A DNA stretch of 64,000 nucleotides from Pseudomonadota bacterium. GTDB taxonomy: Bacteria; Pseudomonadota; Alphaproteobacteria; Acetobacterales; Acetobacteraceae. The translations under genes were made by a program, and so were the position numbers. The notes beneath the pieces were generated by a model. It was not told the DNA's origin, searched no databases, and worked only from the letters and a program-made list of their open reading frames with translations. The stretch covers positions 16,151-80,150 of the forward strand of contig JAJYYH010000042.1 of NCBI GenBank assembly GCA_021801255.1. The letters are read 5' to 3'. Of this stretch, positions 35,909 to 45,360 are shown one piece after another (the first letter of the stretch is position 1; each line of letters begins with the position of its first letter).

Positions 35909-36387
35909 AATCCGCACGACTGGTCGCGCTGTGTCTTCTCCTCGCCCCGCTTACCGCTTGGGCGCAAGCCGAGGCCGACATCACCAAGGCGCAGCCCGAA
36001 TTGCCGAAGCAAAAAATCACCATCACCACTCATGACGGCAAAACCCATGTCTTCAACGTCGAGATGGCAACAACCTCCGAACAGCAGACCATCGGGCTGA
36101 TGTTTCGCCATAGCGTGCCGGTGGACGGCGGCATGCTGTTCGACTGGGGGGTGCCGCGCGAGAGCCAGATGTGGATGCGCAACACCCTGGTCCCGCTCGA
36201 CATGGTGTTCATCAATGCCGATGGCTCGGTGCGCAGCATCGCCGAGAACACCGTGCCGCAGAGCCTCGCGGTGATCGCCAGCCACGGCCCGGTGCGCGCC
36301 ACCCTCGAACTCGCCGCCGGGGTGACGGAAAAGGACGATATCCGCGTCGGTGACCGGGTGAGCGGGGCGATTTTTCCGAAAAACTGA
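35905..36387 (+). CDS. Secreted DUF192 protein
   Basis: 160 residues. A signal peptide (MKSARLVALCLLLAPLTAWA, cleavage after AWAQA) leads to a DUF192 domain with the characteristic EQQTIGLMFRHSVPVDGGMLFDWGVPRESQMWMRNTLVPLDMVFI core. It is predicted periplasmic; the biochemical role of DUF192 proteins is not established. It overlaps the deacetylase-family gene by ATGA and is convergent with the TerB-like gene 22 bp away. Confidence 0.88.
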   Translation: MKSARLVALCLLLAPLTAWAQAEADITKAQPELPKQKITITTHDGKTHVFNVEMATTSEQQTIGLMFRHSVPVDGGMLFDWGVPRESQMWMRNTLVPLDMVFINADGSVRSIAENTVPQSLAVIASHGPVRATLELAAGVTEKDDIRVGDRVSGAIFPKN

Positions 36388-36408
36388 GGTTTTCCGCGCT
36401 GCCGCCCG

Positions 36409-36888
36409 CTACGGCGTCACGCGTTGATAGCGCGCGCGGGTCGCACGCTCGATTGCCTTGGCGATCAGCGGATCGAGGCCGAGCATCCGCTCGACATAGG
36501 CGAGCATCTCGAGTGTCGTCCGCTCGGCCACCAGATCGGCGGCGACCACCTCGCAGGCCAGCGCATAGGCGGTCTCGCAAAGCCGAGGCGCGAGCGCGGC
36601 GCTGATCAGGCGGCCGGCATGGGCGAGCCCGTTCTCCTCGCGCAGCAGCGCGACGGTCATCTCGGTCGCCGTTTTCAGACGCGCCGTGGAAAAGTCCTGA
36701 AACACCGGCAAGGTCTGCACGAGGCCCGACATCACCCCGATCTCGCGATCGGTGATGCCCCCACCACTCGCCGCCACCAGCACCATGGTGCAGATCAGGG
36801 CTTCCTCGCAGCCCAGCGCATCGTCGGCGCGCTTCACTTGTTTCTCCAGGCTCACTGGTTTCTCCCGGCTCGAGGGGTGAAAATCCAT
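36409..36888 (-). CDS. TerB-like protein
   Basis: 159 residues from the ATG, or 148 from a GTG 33 bp downstream that has a better Shine-Dalgarno (GGGAGA). The body is all-helical and acidic, with EEALICTMVLVAASGGGITDREIGVMSGLVQ and ADLVAERTTLEMLAYVERMLGLD, as in TerB tellurite-resistance-like proteins. TerB proteins bind divalent metal and are often found at membranes. No other ter genes are near. It lies 85 bp downstream of the dinG-like gene on the same strand. Confidence 0.72.
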   Translation of the reverse strand: MDFHPSSREKPVSLEKQVKRADDALGCEEALICTMVLVAASGGGITDREIGVMSGLVQTLPVFQDFSTARLKTATEMTVALLREENGLAHAGRLISAALAPRLCETAYALACEVVAADLVAERTTLEMLAYVERMLGLDPLIAKAIERATRARYQRVTP

Positions 36889-36973
36889 TGCCCCTGAAAA
36901 AGACCGCCTTCGGGAAACATCGGTTTTTTCTTTCTGTCGATTCTCGGGCAAGGGGGCAGTCCTTGGCAAACTC

Positions 36974-39781
36974 TCAAGAGGCAGGATCGGCGAGGAATTC
37001 GGCGGTGGCCGCGACCGCCGCGGCGAGGCCCGCGCGGCGGATTGGCACGCCCTCGGGAAAGGCGGGATAAAGCCGGCTCGGCATGCGGCGGTCAAGCAGC
37101 ACGAAAACCCCGCGATCGCGATGGCCGCGGATCAGCCGCCCGAAAGCCTGGCGCAGCCGCAGCCGCGCCAGCCGGTCATCATAGGCGCCTGGCGCGCCCA
37201 GGGCGAGATGGATGCGGCGCTCGCGGTGGAGAATGTCGGGACGCGGCCAGGGCACGCGCTCAAATACCACGAGGCGGAGTGCCTGGCCCGGCACATCGAC
37301 GCCGTCGCGCATCGCATCCGTCCCCAAAAGGCAGCTCTCCTCCTCGGCGCGGAAGATATCAACCAGGGTCGCGTTGTGCAGGGCATCGACATGCTGGGCA
37401 TAGAGCGCGATTCCGGCCTCGGCGAGGGCGGGGGCAAGGCGGGCATGGACGGCGCGCAGCCGCGCGATGGCGGTGAAAAGGCCGAGCGCGCCGCCACGTG
37501 CGGCGAGAAATAGGGCGCGGAAGGCGCCCGCGAGCGCCGCGACATCGCCGATCGCGAGATCATCGACAACGAACACCCGGGTCTGCGTGGCGTAGTTGAA
37601 CGGGCTCGGCAACGCGGCGCGGATCGCCGGAAGCGGCAGATAGTTGGCCCCGACGCGGGCCTCGGCGGCCTCCCAGGCGGCGACCGGATCGCCGGCGCCA
37701 GCATCGCGGAGCGTTGCCGAGGTGATCAGGATCCCGTGCGCCGGAGCGGCCAGGGTGGCGGCGAAAGGCTCGGTGGGATCGAGCCAGTGACGATGGAGGC
37801 CGACCTCGACGCCGCGTTCGCCAAATGTCTCGCGGCGGAGGAACTGGATGTGGCGGGGCCGCGTACCGGGGATGGGTGGCGACGCAGCCAGCGCCGCCAG
37901 CATCTCCCGCCAAGCGGCCAGCCGCTCGAGCGCCCGCCGCCGGAGCGTCCGGCAGGCCGCCTCGATGCGGGTGCGCATCGCGCTGTCCAGCGTCTCGGCC
38001 GCCTCGTCGAGCAGCGCGGCCAAGCCGGCGCGGAGTTTTTCGAGCGGCGCGGCAAGACGGGCCAGCGCCCGGGCGAAAGCCTCTCCCGCGGCCGCTACCG
38101 CCGGGTCGAGAGGGAAAAGATCGACCTCGACGGCACCCCGCGACACCCCCCCGGGGCCCTCCCGCTGGCGCGCCTCGATCTGGTGATCGAGAGCGGCAAA
38201 AAACGCTTCCGCCGCGTTGCCGTGCTCGCCGAGCAGATTTTCTCCCGCCGCCAATCGTCCCGCCCAGCCCGGCGCCGGCAAGGCGTGGGCGGCGATCAGC
38301 GCGGCCTCCAGCGCGCTCTCCAGCGCGGGGTGCTCGGCGAGCACGTCGGCGAGCCGCGCGCGAAGGCCGCGCGCGCGTGAGCGCGACCCCTCGGCGCCGA
38401 GCAGCCATCGGCGCAGCTCCGCCGTTTCCAGCCCGGAAAGGGCGACCGCGAATGCCGCGTCCGCGGCGTCGAAAAGATGATGCCCTTCGTCGAAGACATA
38501 GCGGGTGGGCGGCGGCGCATCGTCATGGGCCTCGCCCCAGTTCCAGAAATAGGCCGCCTGGCTCATGACCAGCGCGTGGTTGGCGACCACCAGCTCGGCC
38601 TCGGCGCTACGGCGGATGGCATGCTCGACGAAACAGCGCCGCCAGTGCGGGCAGGCAGCGTGAATGCACTCGCCGCGCCGGTCGGCAAGCGCAAGGATAA
38701 AATTCTGGCTGAAAAGTTCGGCGAACCAGCCGGGCAGGTCGCCGCCCTGGACATCGCCATCCTCGGTGGCGAGCGCCCAGCGCGCGATCAGCCCAAGCCC
38801 AACCGGGAGCGCGTCGCCGCCGAGACCGGTCGTCGCGTCCTGGAAATTGAGCAGGCAGAGATAATTTTCCCGCCCCTTGCGCACCACCGAGCGAAGTCGC
38901 CTGAGGGCGCGGTCGGGATAGAGCCGGGTGAGTTCGGCCTCGATCTGGCGCTGCAGATGACGGGTAAAGGTGCTGATCCACACCGGGGCGTGGTTGCGCG
39001 CTGCCCATAGGCTTGCCGGCGCGATATAGCCGAGCGTCTTGCCGATGCCGGTGCCGGCCTCGGCCAGCATGAGATGCGGCGCGCCACGCGCCGTCCGTGG
39101 CGCGAACGCCTCGGTGACGGCGGCGGCGTAATCGGACTGGCCAGGACGCGCCTCGGCGGTGTCGCCGAGAATTTCGGCCAGCCGCGCCCGCGCCTCGGCC
39201 GCGCCCACGGGATGCGCGGAGGGCGGGGGCGGCGGGGCGGCCTCCTGCCACTCCGGCAGCCGCCGCCAGATCGCCACTGCCTCGACGGCGGGGCGCGCGG
39301 CCGGGGCGCCGAGAGCGGCCAGCACGAGGGGCGCCCACGGCCAGCCGGCAGCCCCCAGGGCGGCGGCGAGGGCCGCGGCATCGCGGTTGCGCGGCACATT
39401 CCGCGCCGCCGCGAGCCCACGCAGCAGAGCCGCCGCAGCGGCGCAGAGAACACTAGGCTGGGCCTCTGGCGCCGCCGGCCAGGGGGTCAGATCGAGGGCA
39501 GCGGCAAGGCCGCGCGGGGTCGGCACCAACGCCTCGGCGGGACGGACAAAAGCAAAAAGTTCCAACAGATCGAGCGCTGGGCGCGGGGATAGCCCGAGCC
39601 AGCGCCAGGAGGCGGGGGCATGAACGAGAAGCGGCGGCGGCCCCTCCGCGAGCGCCGCGGCGATCCGACCTCGCGCACCCTGGCCGGCCTTCTCGACGAT
39701 GATCTCGCCCAGGGCGGTGAGCAGCGCGGCACCCCCGGCATGGGTGATCAGCGCCGGCAAGGCGGCGCCCGGATCGGTCAT
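36974..39781 (-). CDS. DinG/XPD-family Fe-S DNA helicase
   Basis: 935 residues. Walker A EAGTGIGKT is at 241-249 and the DEAH-type box DEGH at 431-434. Four cysteines between them (C309, C372, C377, C383) fit the [4Fe-4S] domain of XPD/DinG helicases, which depends on the SUF system. C-terminal motifs ILITSATL, LGTDAMRDGVDVPG and RLRQAFGRLIRG complete helicase domain 2. The first 200 residues are an Ala-rich extension. The ATG is preferred over a TTG 24 bp upstream, which would lie on the predicted transcription start. Confidence 0.92.
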   Translation of the reverse strand: MTDPGAALPALITHAGGAALLTALGEIIVEKAGQGARGRIAAALAEGPPPLLVHAPASWRWLGLSPRPALDLLELFAFVRPAEALVPTPRGLAAALDLTPWPAAPEAQPSVLCAAAAALLRGLAAARNVPRNRDAAALAAALGAAGWPWAPLVLAALGAPAARPAVEAVAIWRRLPEWQEAAPPPPPSAHPVGAAEARARLAEILGDTAEARPGQSDYAAAVTEAFAPRTARGAPHLMLAEAGTGIGKTLGYIAPASLWAARNHAPVWISTFTRHLQRQIEAELTRLYPDRALRRLRSVVRKGRENYLCLLNFQDATTGLGGDALPVGLGLIARWALATEDGDVQGGDLPGWFAELFSQNFILALADRRGECIHAACPHWRRCFVEHAIRRSAEAELVVANHALVMSQAAYFWNWGEAHDDAPPPTRYVFDEGHHLFDAADAAFAVALSGLETAELRRWLLGAEGSRSRARGLRARLADVLAEHPALESALEAALIAAHALPAPGWAGRLAAGENLLGEHGNAAEAFFAALDHQIEARQREGPGGVSRGAVEVDLFPLDPAVAAAGEAFARALARLAAPLEKLRAGLAALLDEAAETLDSAMRTRIEAACRTLRRRALERLAAWREMLAALAASPPIPGTRPRHIQFLRRETFGERGVEVGLHRHWLDPTEPFAATLAAPAHGILITSATLRDAGAGDPVAAWEAAEARVGANYLPLPAIRAALPSPFNYATQTRVFVVDDLAIGDVAALAGAFRALFLAARGGALGLFTAIARLRAVHARLAPALAEAGIALYAQHVDALHNATLVDIFRAEEESCLLGTDAMRDGVDVPGQALRLVVFERVPWPRPDILHRERRIHLALGAPGAYDDRLARLRLRQAFGRLIRGHRDRGVFVLLDRRMPSRLYPAFPEGVPIRRAGLAAAVAATAEFLADPAS

Positions 39782-39810
39782 GGCGGGCGGGAACGGAGAC
39801 ACCAAGTGGA

Positions 39811-39838
39811 ATTATACGATACCAGCCGCATTGACCAA
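39811..39838 (-). promoter_or_regulatory. Sigma-70-type promoter of the dinG-like gene
   Basis: TTGGTC, 16-bp spacer, perfect TATAAT on the minus strand, start near 39804, about 23 nt before the ATG. Its -35 box overlaps the -35 box of the divergent lysK promoter. Confidence 0.6.
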
Positions 39839-39859
39839 TATCCGCGTGGTTCCTAGCTT
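39831..39859 (+). promoter_or_regulatory. Sigma-70-type promoter of lysK, predicting a leaderless mRNA
   Basis: TTGACC, 17-bp spacer, TAGCTT. The first base of the lysK ATG lies 7 nt after the -10 box, where transcription would start, and no Shine-Dalgarno precedes the ATG. Confidence 0.58.
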
Positions 39860-39865
39860 GGGCCC

Positions 39866-41569
39866 ATGTCCGACACATTTCGTAACATCAAGCCCGACCT
39901 TGCCCCCCCCAAAGCCTTGGACCTCCCCAAAGCCTGGCCCTTCGAGGAAGCGCTCAGGGTCCAGCGCCGGCTCGCCGCCTCGGGGCGCCAAAGCGCGCTG
40001 TTCGCCACCGGCTACGGCCCCTCCGGCCTGCCCCATATCGGCACCTTCGGCGAGGTCGCCCGCACTTCCTGGGTGCGCCACGCTTTCGGCGCGTTGACCG
40101 GCCTGTCCTCGCGGCTGATCGCCTTTTCCGACGACCTCGACGGGCTGCGCAAGGTGCCCGATAACGTGCCCAACCGGGAGATGCTGGAAAAACATCTCGG
40201 CAAGCCGCTCACCCGCATCCCCGATCCGTTCGGCACGCATGACAGTTTCGGCGCCCATAACAATGCCCGCTTGCAGGGGTTTCTCGACCGGTTCGGCTTC
40301 GACTACCAATTCGCCTCGGCCACCGATTATTACACTGCCGGGCGGTTCGATGCGGCGCTGCTGCGCCTGCTCGAGGTCTATGACGAGGTGATGGCGGTCA
40401 TTCTTCCCAGCCTCGGCCCCGAGCGCCGCGCAACCTATGCCCCGATCCTGCCCATCCATCCCGAAACCGGCGTCGTGATGCAGGTCGCGCTCGAAAAAAT
40501 CGACCGTGATGCCGCGACAGTGACCTGGCGCGACCCGGAGAGCGGCACATTCTACGAAACCCCGGTGACCGGCGGACATTGCAAGCTGCAATGGAAGGCC
40601 GATTGGGCGATGCGCTGGCATGCGCTCGGCGTCGATTATGAAATGTCGGGCAAGGATCTGATCGACAGCGTGCGGCTTTCGGGCAAGATCTGCCGCATTC
40701 TCGGCAGCGCGCCGCCGGAGAGCTACACCTACGAATTATTCCTCGACGAAACCGGCCAGAAAATCAGCAAATCGAAAGGCAACGGGCTCTCGGTCGAGGA
40801 CTGGCTGCGTTACGCCCCGCCCGAATCGCTGGCGCAATTCATGTACAACGCGCCGCAGCGGGCCAAGCGGCTCTATTTCGACGTCATTCCCCGCGCCGTC
40901 GATGAATATAACCTCAATCTTGGCAGGGCATTGGAACTCAGCCATTCCGCAGGACTAGAGAAGCGCGGCGAACTCGACTGGAGAGGAACGGATGGCGCAC
41001 CCATCACCGATCCCTCGCGCATCGCGAACGTTTATCGTGATCTCATGAGCATCTCGGCTTGGCATATTCATTCCGGCCACCTTGAAGGCCAGGCGCCGAG
41101 TCCGATCAGCTTCTCTATTCTTCTCAATCTCGCGAGCGTGGTGAATGCGGAAAATGCGGCAATCCTTTGGAGCTTCGTCAAACGTTATCGGCCGGACGCG
41201 ACGGCGGAGACGGAGCCATTTCTCGCCCGCCTGATCGATCACGCAATCCTCTATTACCACGACTTCATTGCCCCTAAGAAACTATACCGCTTCGCCGACG
41301 CCACCGAGCGCGCGGCATTGAATGACTTCGCCAAGGCGCTAGCGTGCCTGCCCGAGGGTGCCCGTGAAGAAGAAATCCAGACCCTGCTCTACGATATCGG
41401 CAAGCGCCATCCTTTTCCCGATCTTCGCGCCTGGTTCGGCGCGCTGTATCAGGTTCTTCTCGGCCAGGATGAAGGACCACGCTTTGGCAATTTCGTCGCG
41501 ATCTATGGCCGCGCCGAGACCATCGCGCTGATCGAGGCGGCGCTCGCGCGCCCGGCCGATGCCGCTTGA
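39866..41569 (+). CDS. lysK: Class I lysyl-tRNA synthetase
   Basis: 567 residues. The class I signatures are [12 protein letters not shown] (HIGT at 57-60) and KISKSKGNG at about residue 300. Class I LysRS is found in archaea, spirochaetes and many alphaproteobacteria in place of class II LysS. From about 40920 to 41340 the DNA is visibly less GC-rich and the protein (residues about 350-490) diverges from what is usual for the anticodon-binding region, although the frame stays open. The 3' end overlaps mprF by 11 bp, consistent with Lys-tRNA supply for lipid lysylation. Confidence 0.94.
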   Translation: MSDTFRNIKPDLAPPKALDLPKAWPFEEALRVQRRLAASGRQSALFATGYGPSGLPHIGTFGEVARTSWVRHAFGALTGLSSRLIAFSDDLDGLRKVPDNVPNREMLEKHLGKPLTRIPDPFGTHDSFGAHNNARLQGFLDRFGFDYQFASATDYYTAGRFDAALLRLLEVYDEVMAVILPSLGPERRATYAPILPIHPETGVVMQVALEKIDRDAATVTWRDPESGTFYETPVTGGHCKLQWKADWAMRWHALGVDYEMSGKDLIDSVRLSGKICRILGSAPPESYTYELFLDETGQKISKSKGNGLSVEDWLRYAPPESLAQFMYNAPQRAKRLYFDVIPRAVDEYNLNLGRALELSHSAGLEKRGELDWRGTDGAPITDPSRIANVYRDLMSISAWHIHSGHLEGQAPSPISFSILLNLASVVNAENAAILWSFVKRYRPDATAETEPFLARLIDHAILYYHDFIAPKKLYRFADATERAALNDFAKALACLPEGAREEEIQTLLYDIGKRHPFPDLRAWFGALYQVLLGQDEGPRFGNFVAIYGRAETIALIEAALARPADAA

Positions 41570-43667
41570 GCGAGCAAGGCGGCTCGCCTCGCTGCTCCGT
41601 CGCCTGCCGCCGCTGATCGGCCTCGTGCTGCTGATCGGCGCGGTCTTTGTGGTCCAGCGCGAATTCCGTTCGCTCCGGCTCGAGGACATCCTCGCCGCGG
41701 TGGAGGCCATTCCGCGCCGCGCGCTGTTGCTCGCCGCCGGCTTGACCCTGCTCGCCTATGGCGTGCTCACCTTCTATGACCGGCTAGCGGCGATCTATGC
41801 CAAGGCGCGGGTGTCCTATTGGCAAAGCGCCTTTGCCTCGTTCTGCGCCTACGCGCTTTCGCATAATCTCGGCTTCGCTGCGGTCTCGGGGGCTGCGGTC
41901 AGGCTGCGGCTCTATGCCCATTGGGGTCTCACGCCGGTGCAGATCGGCAAGGTGATCGCCTTTTGCAGCCTCACCTTCGGTCTTGGCGGCATGGTGCTGG
42001 GCGGCGCGATCCTGATTGTCGAACCGCGTGCCGTGCCGCTGCTCGGCAGCGCCTGGCCGCGACCCGTGCCCTATCTCCTGGGCGCCGGTCTCTGGGCGGT
42101 GGTGATCGCCTATGTCTGGATTGCCCGCAGCATCGGCCGGCTCCGCTTGTTCGGCCAGGAGATCCAGCTTCCTGGCAGCCGCATGGCGGTGCTGCAGGTG
42201 CTGCTGGCCACGGCGGATGTCGCGGTGACCGCCGAGATCCTCTACGTCCTGTTGCCGGACGCCGCGGGGCTCACCTATCTCCGCTGCCTCGCAATCTATG
42301 TCGCGGCCTATAGCGCCGGCTTGGCCACCAGCCTGCCGGGTGGCATCGGGGTGTTCGATAGCGTCATCCTGCTCGGGCTTTCGCCTTATCTCGATGCCCC
42401 GCGCATCGTCGGCGCGGTCATCGTTTTCCGCCTCTATTATTACGTCATCCCGCTGTTCCTCGCCGGCTCCCTGTTCACCGGCAACGAGCTTTTATTGCGT
42501 GGGCAAGCGGCCCTGGCGCGCCGCGCCGCCGCCACGGCGGGCGCGGCCGAGCCTGCTTGGCAGCCGGTCGCGCAATGGAGCGAGCCGGATTTCGCGGTGG
42601 CGCTGGCGACCGGGGCGGTGACACTTTCAGGGGCGATGCTGCTGCTGCTGGGTGTCGTCGGTCCGATGCCGGATATGTCCTGGGTCGATCCCGACCTCGC
42701 GGAAATGAGCAGCCCATCGGGGCAGTTCATTCCCTCGCTGATCGGCGCCGGCCTGCTGGCGCTGGCCTTCGGTCTGTCGCGCCGCGTGACGCTGGCCTGG
42801 GGCGCGGTGCTGGTGCTGCTGCTCGGCGCCGCGGCGATCACCGTCGTCGAGGGCGTGCGCTGGTGGGTTCCCGCCATACTGCTGCTGAGTGCTTTTCTCA
42901 TCGCGCCCTTCCGCCGCGCCTTTTATCGCCACGCCCATCTCGCCTCCGACCCACTCGATCTCGCCACCTCCTTGCCGTTGCTTGCTCTGGTGCTCTGCGT
43001 GCTGACCCTTTCGGCCTTCGAGCGCCACATCCGCGGGCTCGCCGATAAGAGTTGGTGGTCGGTGGTGCTGTCGCCGCAGGCCCCGAACGCGCTTCGGCTC
43101 AGCCTGGCGCTCGCGGTGCTGCTCGGGGCGGCAGCGATCTGGCAGCTCGCCCGGCCGGGACGGGTACGCGCCGAGACCTGGACGGCGGAGGCCGCCTGGC
43201 GGTTCCGCGCGCTCGGCGGCGACGCCCCGGCGCCGGCCGACGGGCTGCTCTGGGGCGAGGCCGGCCGCGCCGCCATCCCGATCCGCCGCGCAGGCCACCT
43301 GCTAATCGCGCTCGGCGACCCGGTAGGCGCGGCAGAAGACCGCGTGGCGGCGATCTGGCGGCTGCGCGATCTCGCCGCCCAGGAAGGATTGCACCCGGCG
43401 GTCTATGGCGCGGGAGCGGAATTCCTCAACGTCTATGCCGATATTGGCCTCTCGCCGGTGCCGCATGAAGGTGCGCCAGGGCGCTATCTGCTCTGCCATA
43501 GCGGGCGTGACCTCGCCGCCCTGCTCGCCTCAATGGAACACCAGATTGGGCAGCCAGAGGGTCAGGATCGGCACATAGGTGATGATGCCGAGGACGATCA
43601 GCAGCAGCACGAGAAACGGCAGGATGCCGCGAATCACCTCGCCCACCGGGGCGTTGGAAATGGTTGA
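41559..43667 (+). pseudogene. mprF: MprF-like phosphatidylglycerol lysyltransferase, 3'-truncated
   Basis: MprF transfers lysine from Lys-tRNA to phosphatidylglycerol and flips the product. The N-terminal flippase domain and further helices (about 14 hydrophobic segments, residues 1-530) look intact, with SHNLGFAAVSGAAVRLRLY and LATSLPGGIGVFDSVILLGL typical. The C-terminal synthase domain starts (ALGDPVGAAEDRVAAIWRLRDLA) but stops after about 120 of roughly 300 residues. From about 43530 the frame only reads the antisense of dctM. It is therefore probably a broken or flippase-only gene joined to the TRAP region by a deletion or insertion. Confidence 0.82.
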
Positions 43668-44807
43668 GAGCACGAACAGGTTGAGCCCGACGGGCGGATG
43701 CACCAGCCCGATTTCCATGTTGTGGGTGAAGATGATGGCGAAATGCACCGGATCGACGCCCAAGGGCACCAGCGCCGGGGCGAGCACCGGCAAGACCAGC
43801 AGCAGGGTCGCCGTGACCTCGAGAAAACAGCCGAGCACCAGCAACAACACGTTAATCGCGAGCAGGAATTGCCAGGTGCGAAAGCCATGCGTCGCGACAA
43901 AGCGCACGAGGGCGGCGGGGATGCTCGATTGCGTCATCCAATGGCCAAAGGCCAAGGCGCTGGCGACGATCAGCATGATCGCCCCGGCGCTGCGCATCGC
44001 CTCGGCCACCACCGCCAGCGTCTCGCCGGGGCGAAAACCGCGATAGAAAAAAAGGCTGACGAATAGCGCCATCACCGCCGCGATCGCCGCCGCCTCGGTC
44101 ACTGTCACGATGCCGCCATAGATCCCGACCAGCACCACCCCCGGCACCAGCAGGGCGGGCAGGGCGGCCCGTGTCACGCGAAGGCGCATCGGCCACGAAA
44201 GCGCCGGTTCGATGGGAAAATTGTTCCGCCGGGCGGTGAACCAGACCCAGCCGAAGAACGCCGCCGCCTGCAACAGTCCGGGCAGGACACCGGCCAGGAA
44301 CAGCCGCGGCACCGATTGCTCGGCGACGATGCCATAGAGAATGAGCGCCAGCGAGGGCGGCACGACGATGCCGATCGTGCCCGAGGCGCCGATCACGCCG
44401 AGCGCGAAGGGCCGCGGATAGCCGCGCGCCAGCATCGCCGGCAACAAAATAGTGCCCATGGCGAGCGCGGTCGCGACACTCGAGCCGCAGATCGCGGCAA
44501 ACAGGGTGCAAGCGACCACGGTGACGAGGCCGAGCGAGCCGCGCACGCCACCGAGCCAGGCGGTGGCGAGATCGACCAGCGCCTGCGCCACCCCCCCGCG
44601 CCGCATGAAAGCCGCCGCCATGACAAAAAGCGGCAGCGCCATCAGCGTCGTTGAATTGAGCTGATCGATGATGACCTGAGCAACGCCGATCAGCGGCTGT
44701 CCCGACGCCCCGTAGAGCGCCGCGGCGGTGATGCCGAGCACGAGGAAGATCGGCATGCCGAGCGCGAGCAGGCCGAAAAACAGCACCAGGAACAGCAAAA
44801 CCGCCAT
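43530..44807 (-). CDS. dctM: TRAP transporter large permease (DctM type)
   Basis: 425-residue inner-membrane subunit with about 12-13 helices. DctM features include the N-terminal GLLALGMPIFLVLGITAAALY, CGSSVATALAMGTILLPAMLARGY and FLEVTATLLLVLPVLAPALVPLGVDPVHFAI...HPPVGLNLFV. It uses the Na+ gradient with DctQ and the binding protein DctP to import an organic acid or related solute. The in-frame start 42 bp upstream lacks support. Its 3' end overlaps the mprF reading frame on the opposite strand by 138 bp. Confidence 0.94.
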   Translation of the reverse strand: MAVLLFLVLFFGLLALGMPIFLVLGITAAALYGASGQPLIGVAQVIIDQLNSTTLMALPLFVMAAAFMRRGGVAQALVDLATAWLGGVRGSLGLVTVVACTLFAAICGSSVATALAMGTILLPAMLARGYPRPFALGVIGASGTIGIVVPPSLALILYGIVAEQSVPRLFLAGVLPGLLQAAAFFGWVWFTARRNNFPIEPALSWPMRLRVTRAALPALLVPGVVLVGIYGGIVTVTEAAAIAAVMALFVSLFFYRGFRPGETLAVVAEAMRSAGAIMLIVASALAFGHWMTQSSIPAALVRFVATHGFRTWQFLLAINVLLLVLGCFLEVTATLLLVLPVLAPALVPLGVDPVHFAIIFTHNMEIGLVHPPVGLNLFVLSTISNAPVGEVIRGILPFLVLLLIVLGIITYVPILTLWLPNLVFH

Positions 44808-44817
44808 GCCGCGAGGT

Positions 44818-45360
44818 TCAGTCGATGCGCGGAGGCGAGTGCGCGCCAACCGTCATGCGCGCCGGATCGAAGGCGAAAACGTAACGTGCCAGCCGCACGA
44901 GATAGCGCAGCGCCATCAGCCCTCCGCCCGCCGGCAGGGCGAGATAATAGAGCCACATCGGGAATTGCAGGTCGGTCGAACTCCGCTCATCGAGCAGCCA
45001 GGCGGTCTCAACGATTTGCCCGCCATACCAGACGAGGCCCGCGCAAAATGCGATGGCGAGCAGGCAGTTGCAGATTTCGGCGGCGCGCTGGCCGGCGGGA
45101 GGCAGCAGGCGAAGCACGAGATCGGGGCGCACATGGCCATCGCTCCGCGCCAGCTCGGAGGCGACGATCATCACCGCCCAGACCAGCAGGTAGACGATCG
45201 CCTCCTCCGCCCAGGAGATCGCATGCGCCGGCCAGAAATAGCGGCCGAGTACCTGGACGGTTCCGGCGAGCAGGGCGGCGAGCCCGAGCAGGCCGACGAC
45301 AATGCGCTCGATGCCACGCCAGAGCCGCCCCGGCACCCCTTCAGGCTGCGGCGCCGACAT
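44818..45360 (-). CDS. dctQ: TRAP transporter small permease (DctQ type)
   Basis: 180 residues with four transmembrane helices. The segment WAEEAIVYLLVWAVMIVASELARSDGHVRPDLVLRLLP is the usual DctQ loop and helix. It partners DctM in the membrane. The start codon overlaps the dctP coding end by 20 bp, so translation is coupled; dctM begins 10 bp after its stop. Confidence 0.9.
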   Translation of the reverse strand: MSAPQPEGVPGRLWRGIERIVVGLLGLAALLAGTVQVLGRYFWPAHAISWAEEAIVYLLVWAVMIVASELARSDGHVRPDLVLRLLPPAGQRAAEICNCLLAIAFCAGLVWYGGQIVETAWLLDERSSTDLQFPMWLYYLALPAGGGLMALRYLVRLARYVFAFDPARMTVGAHSPPRID

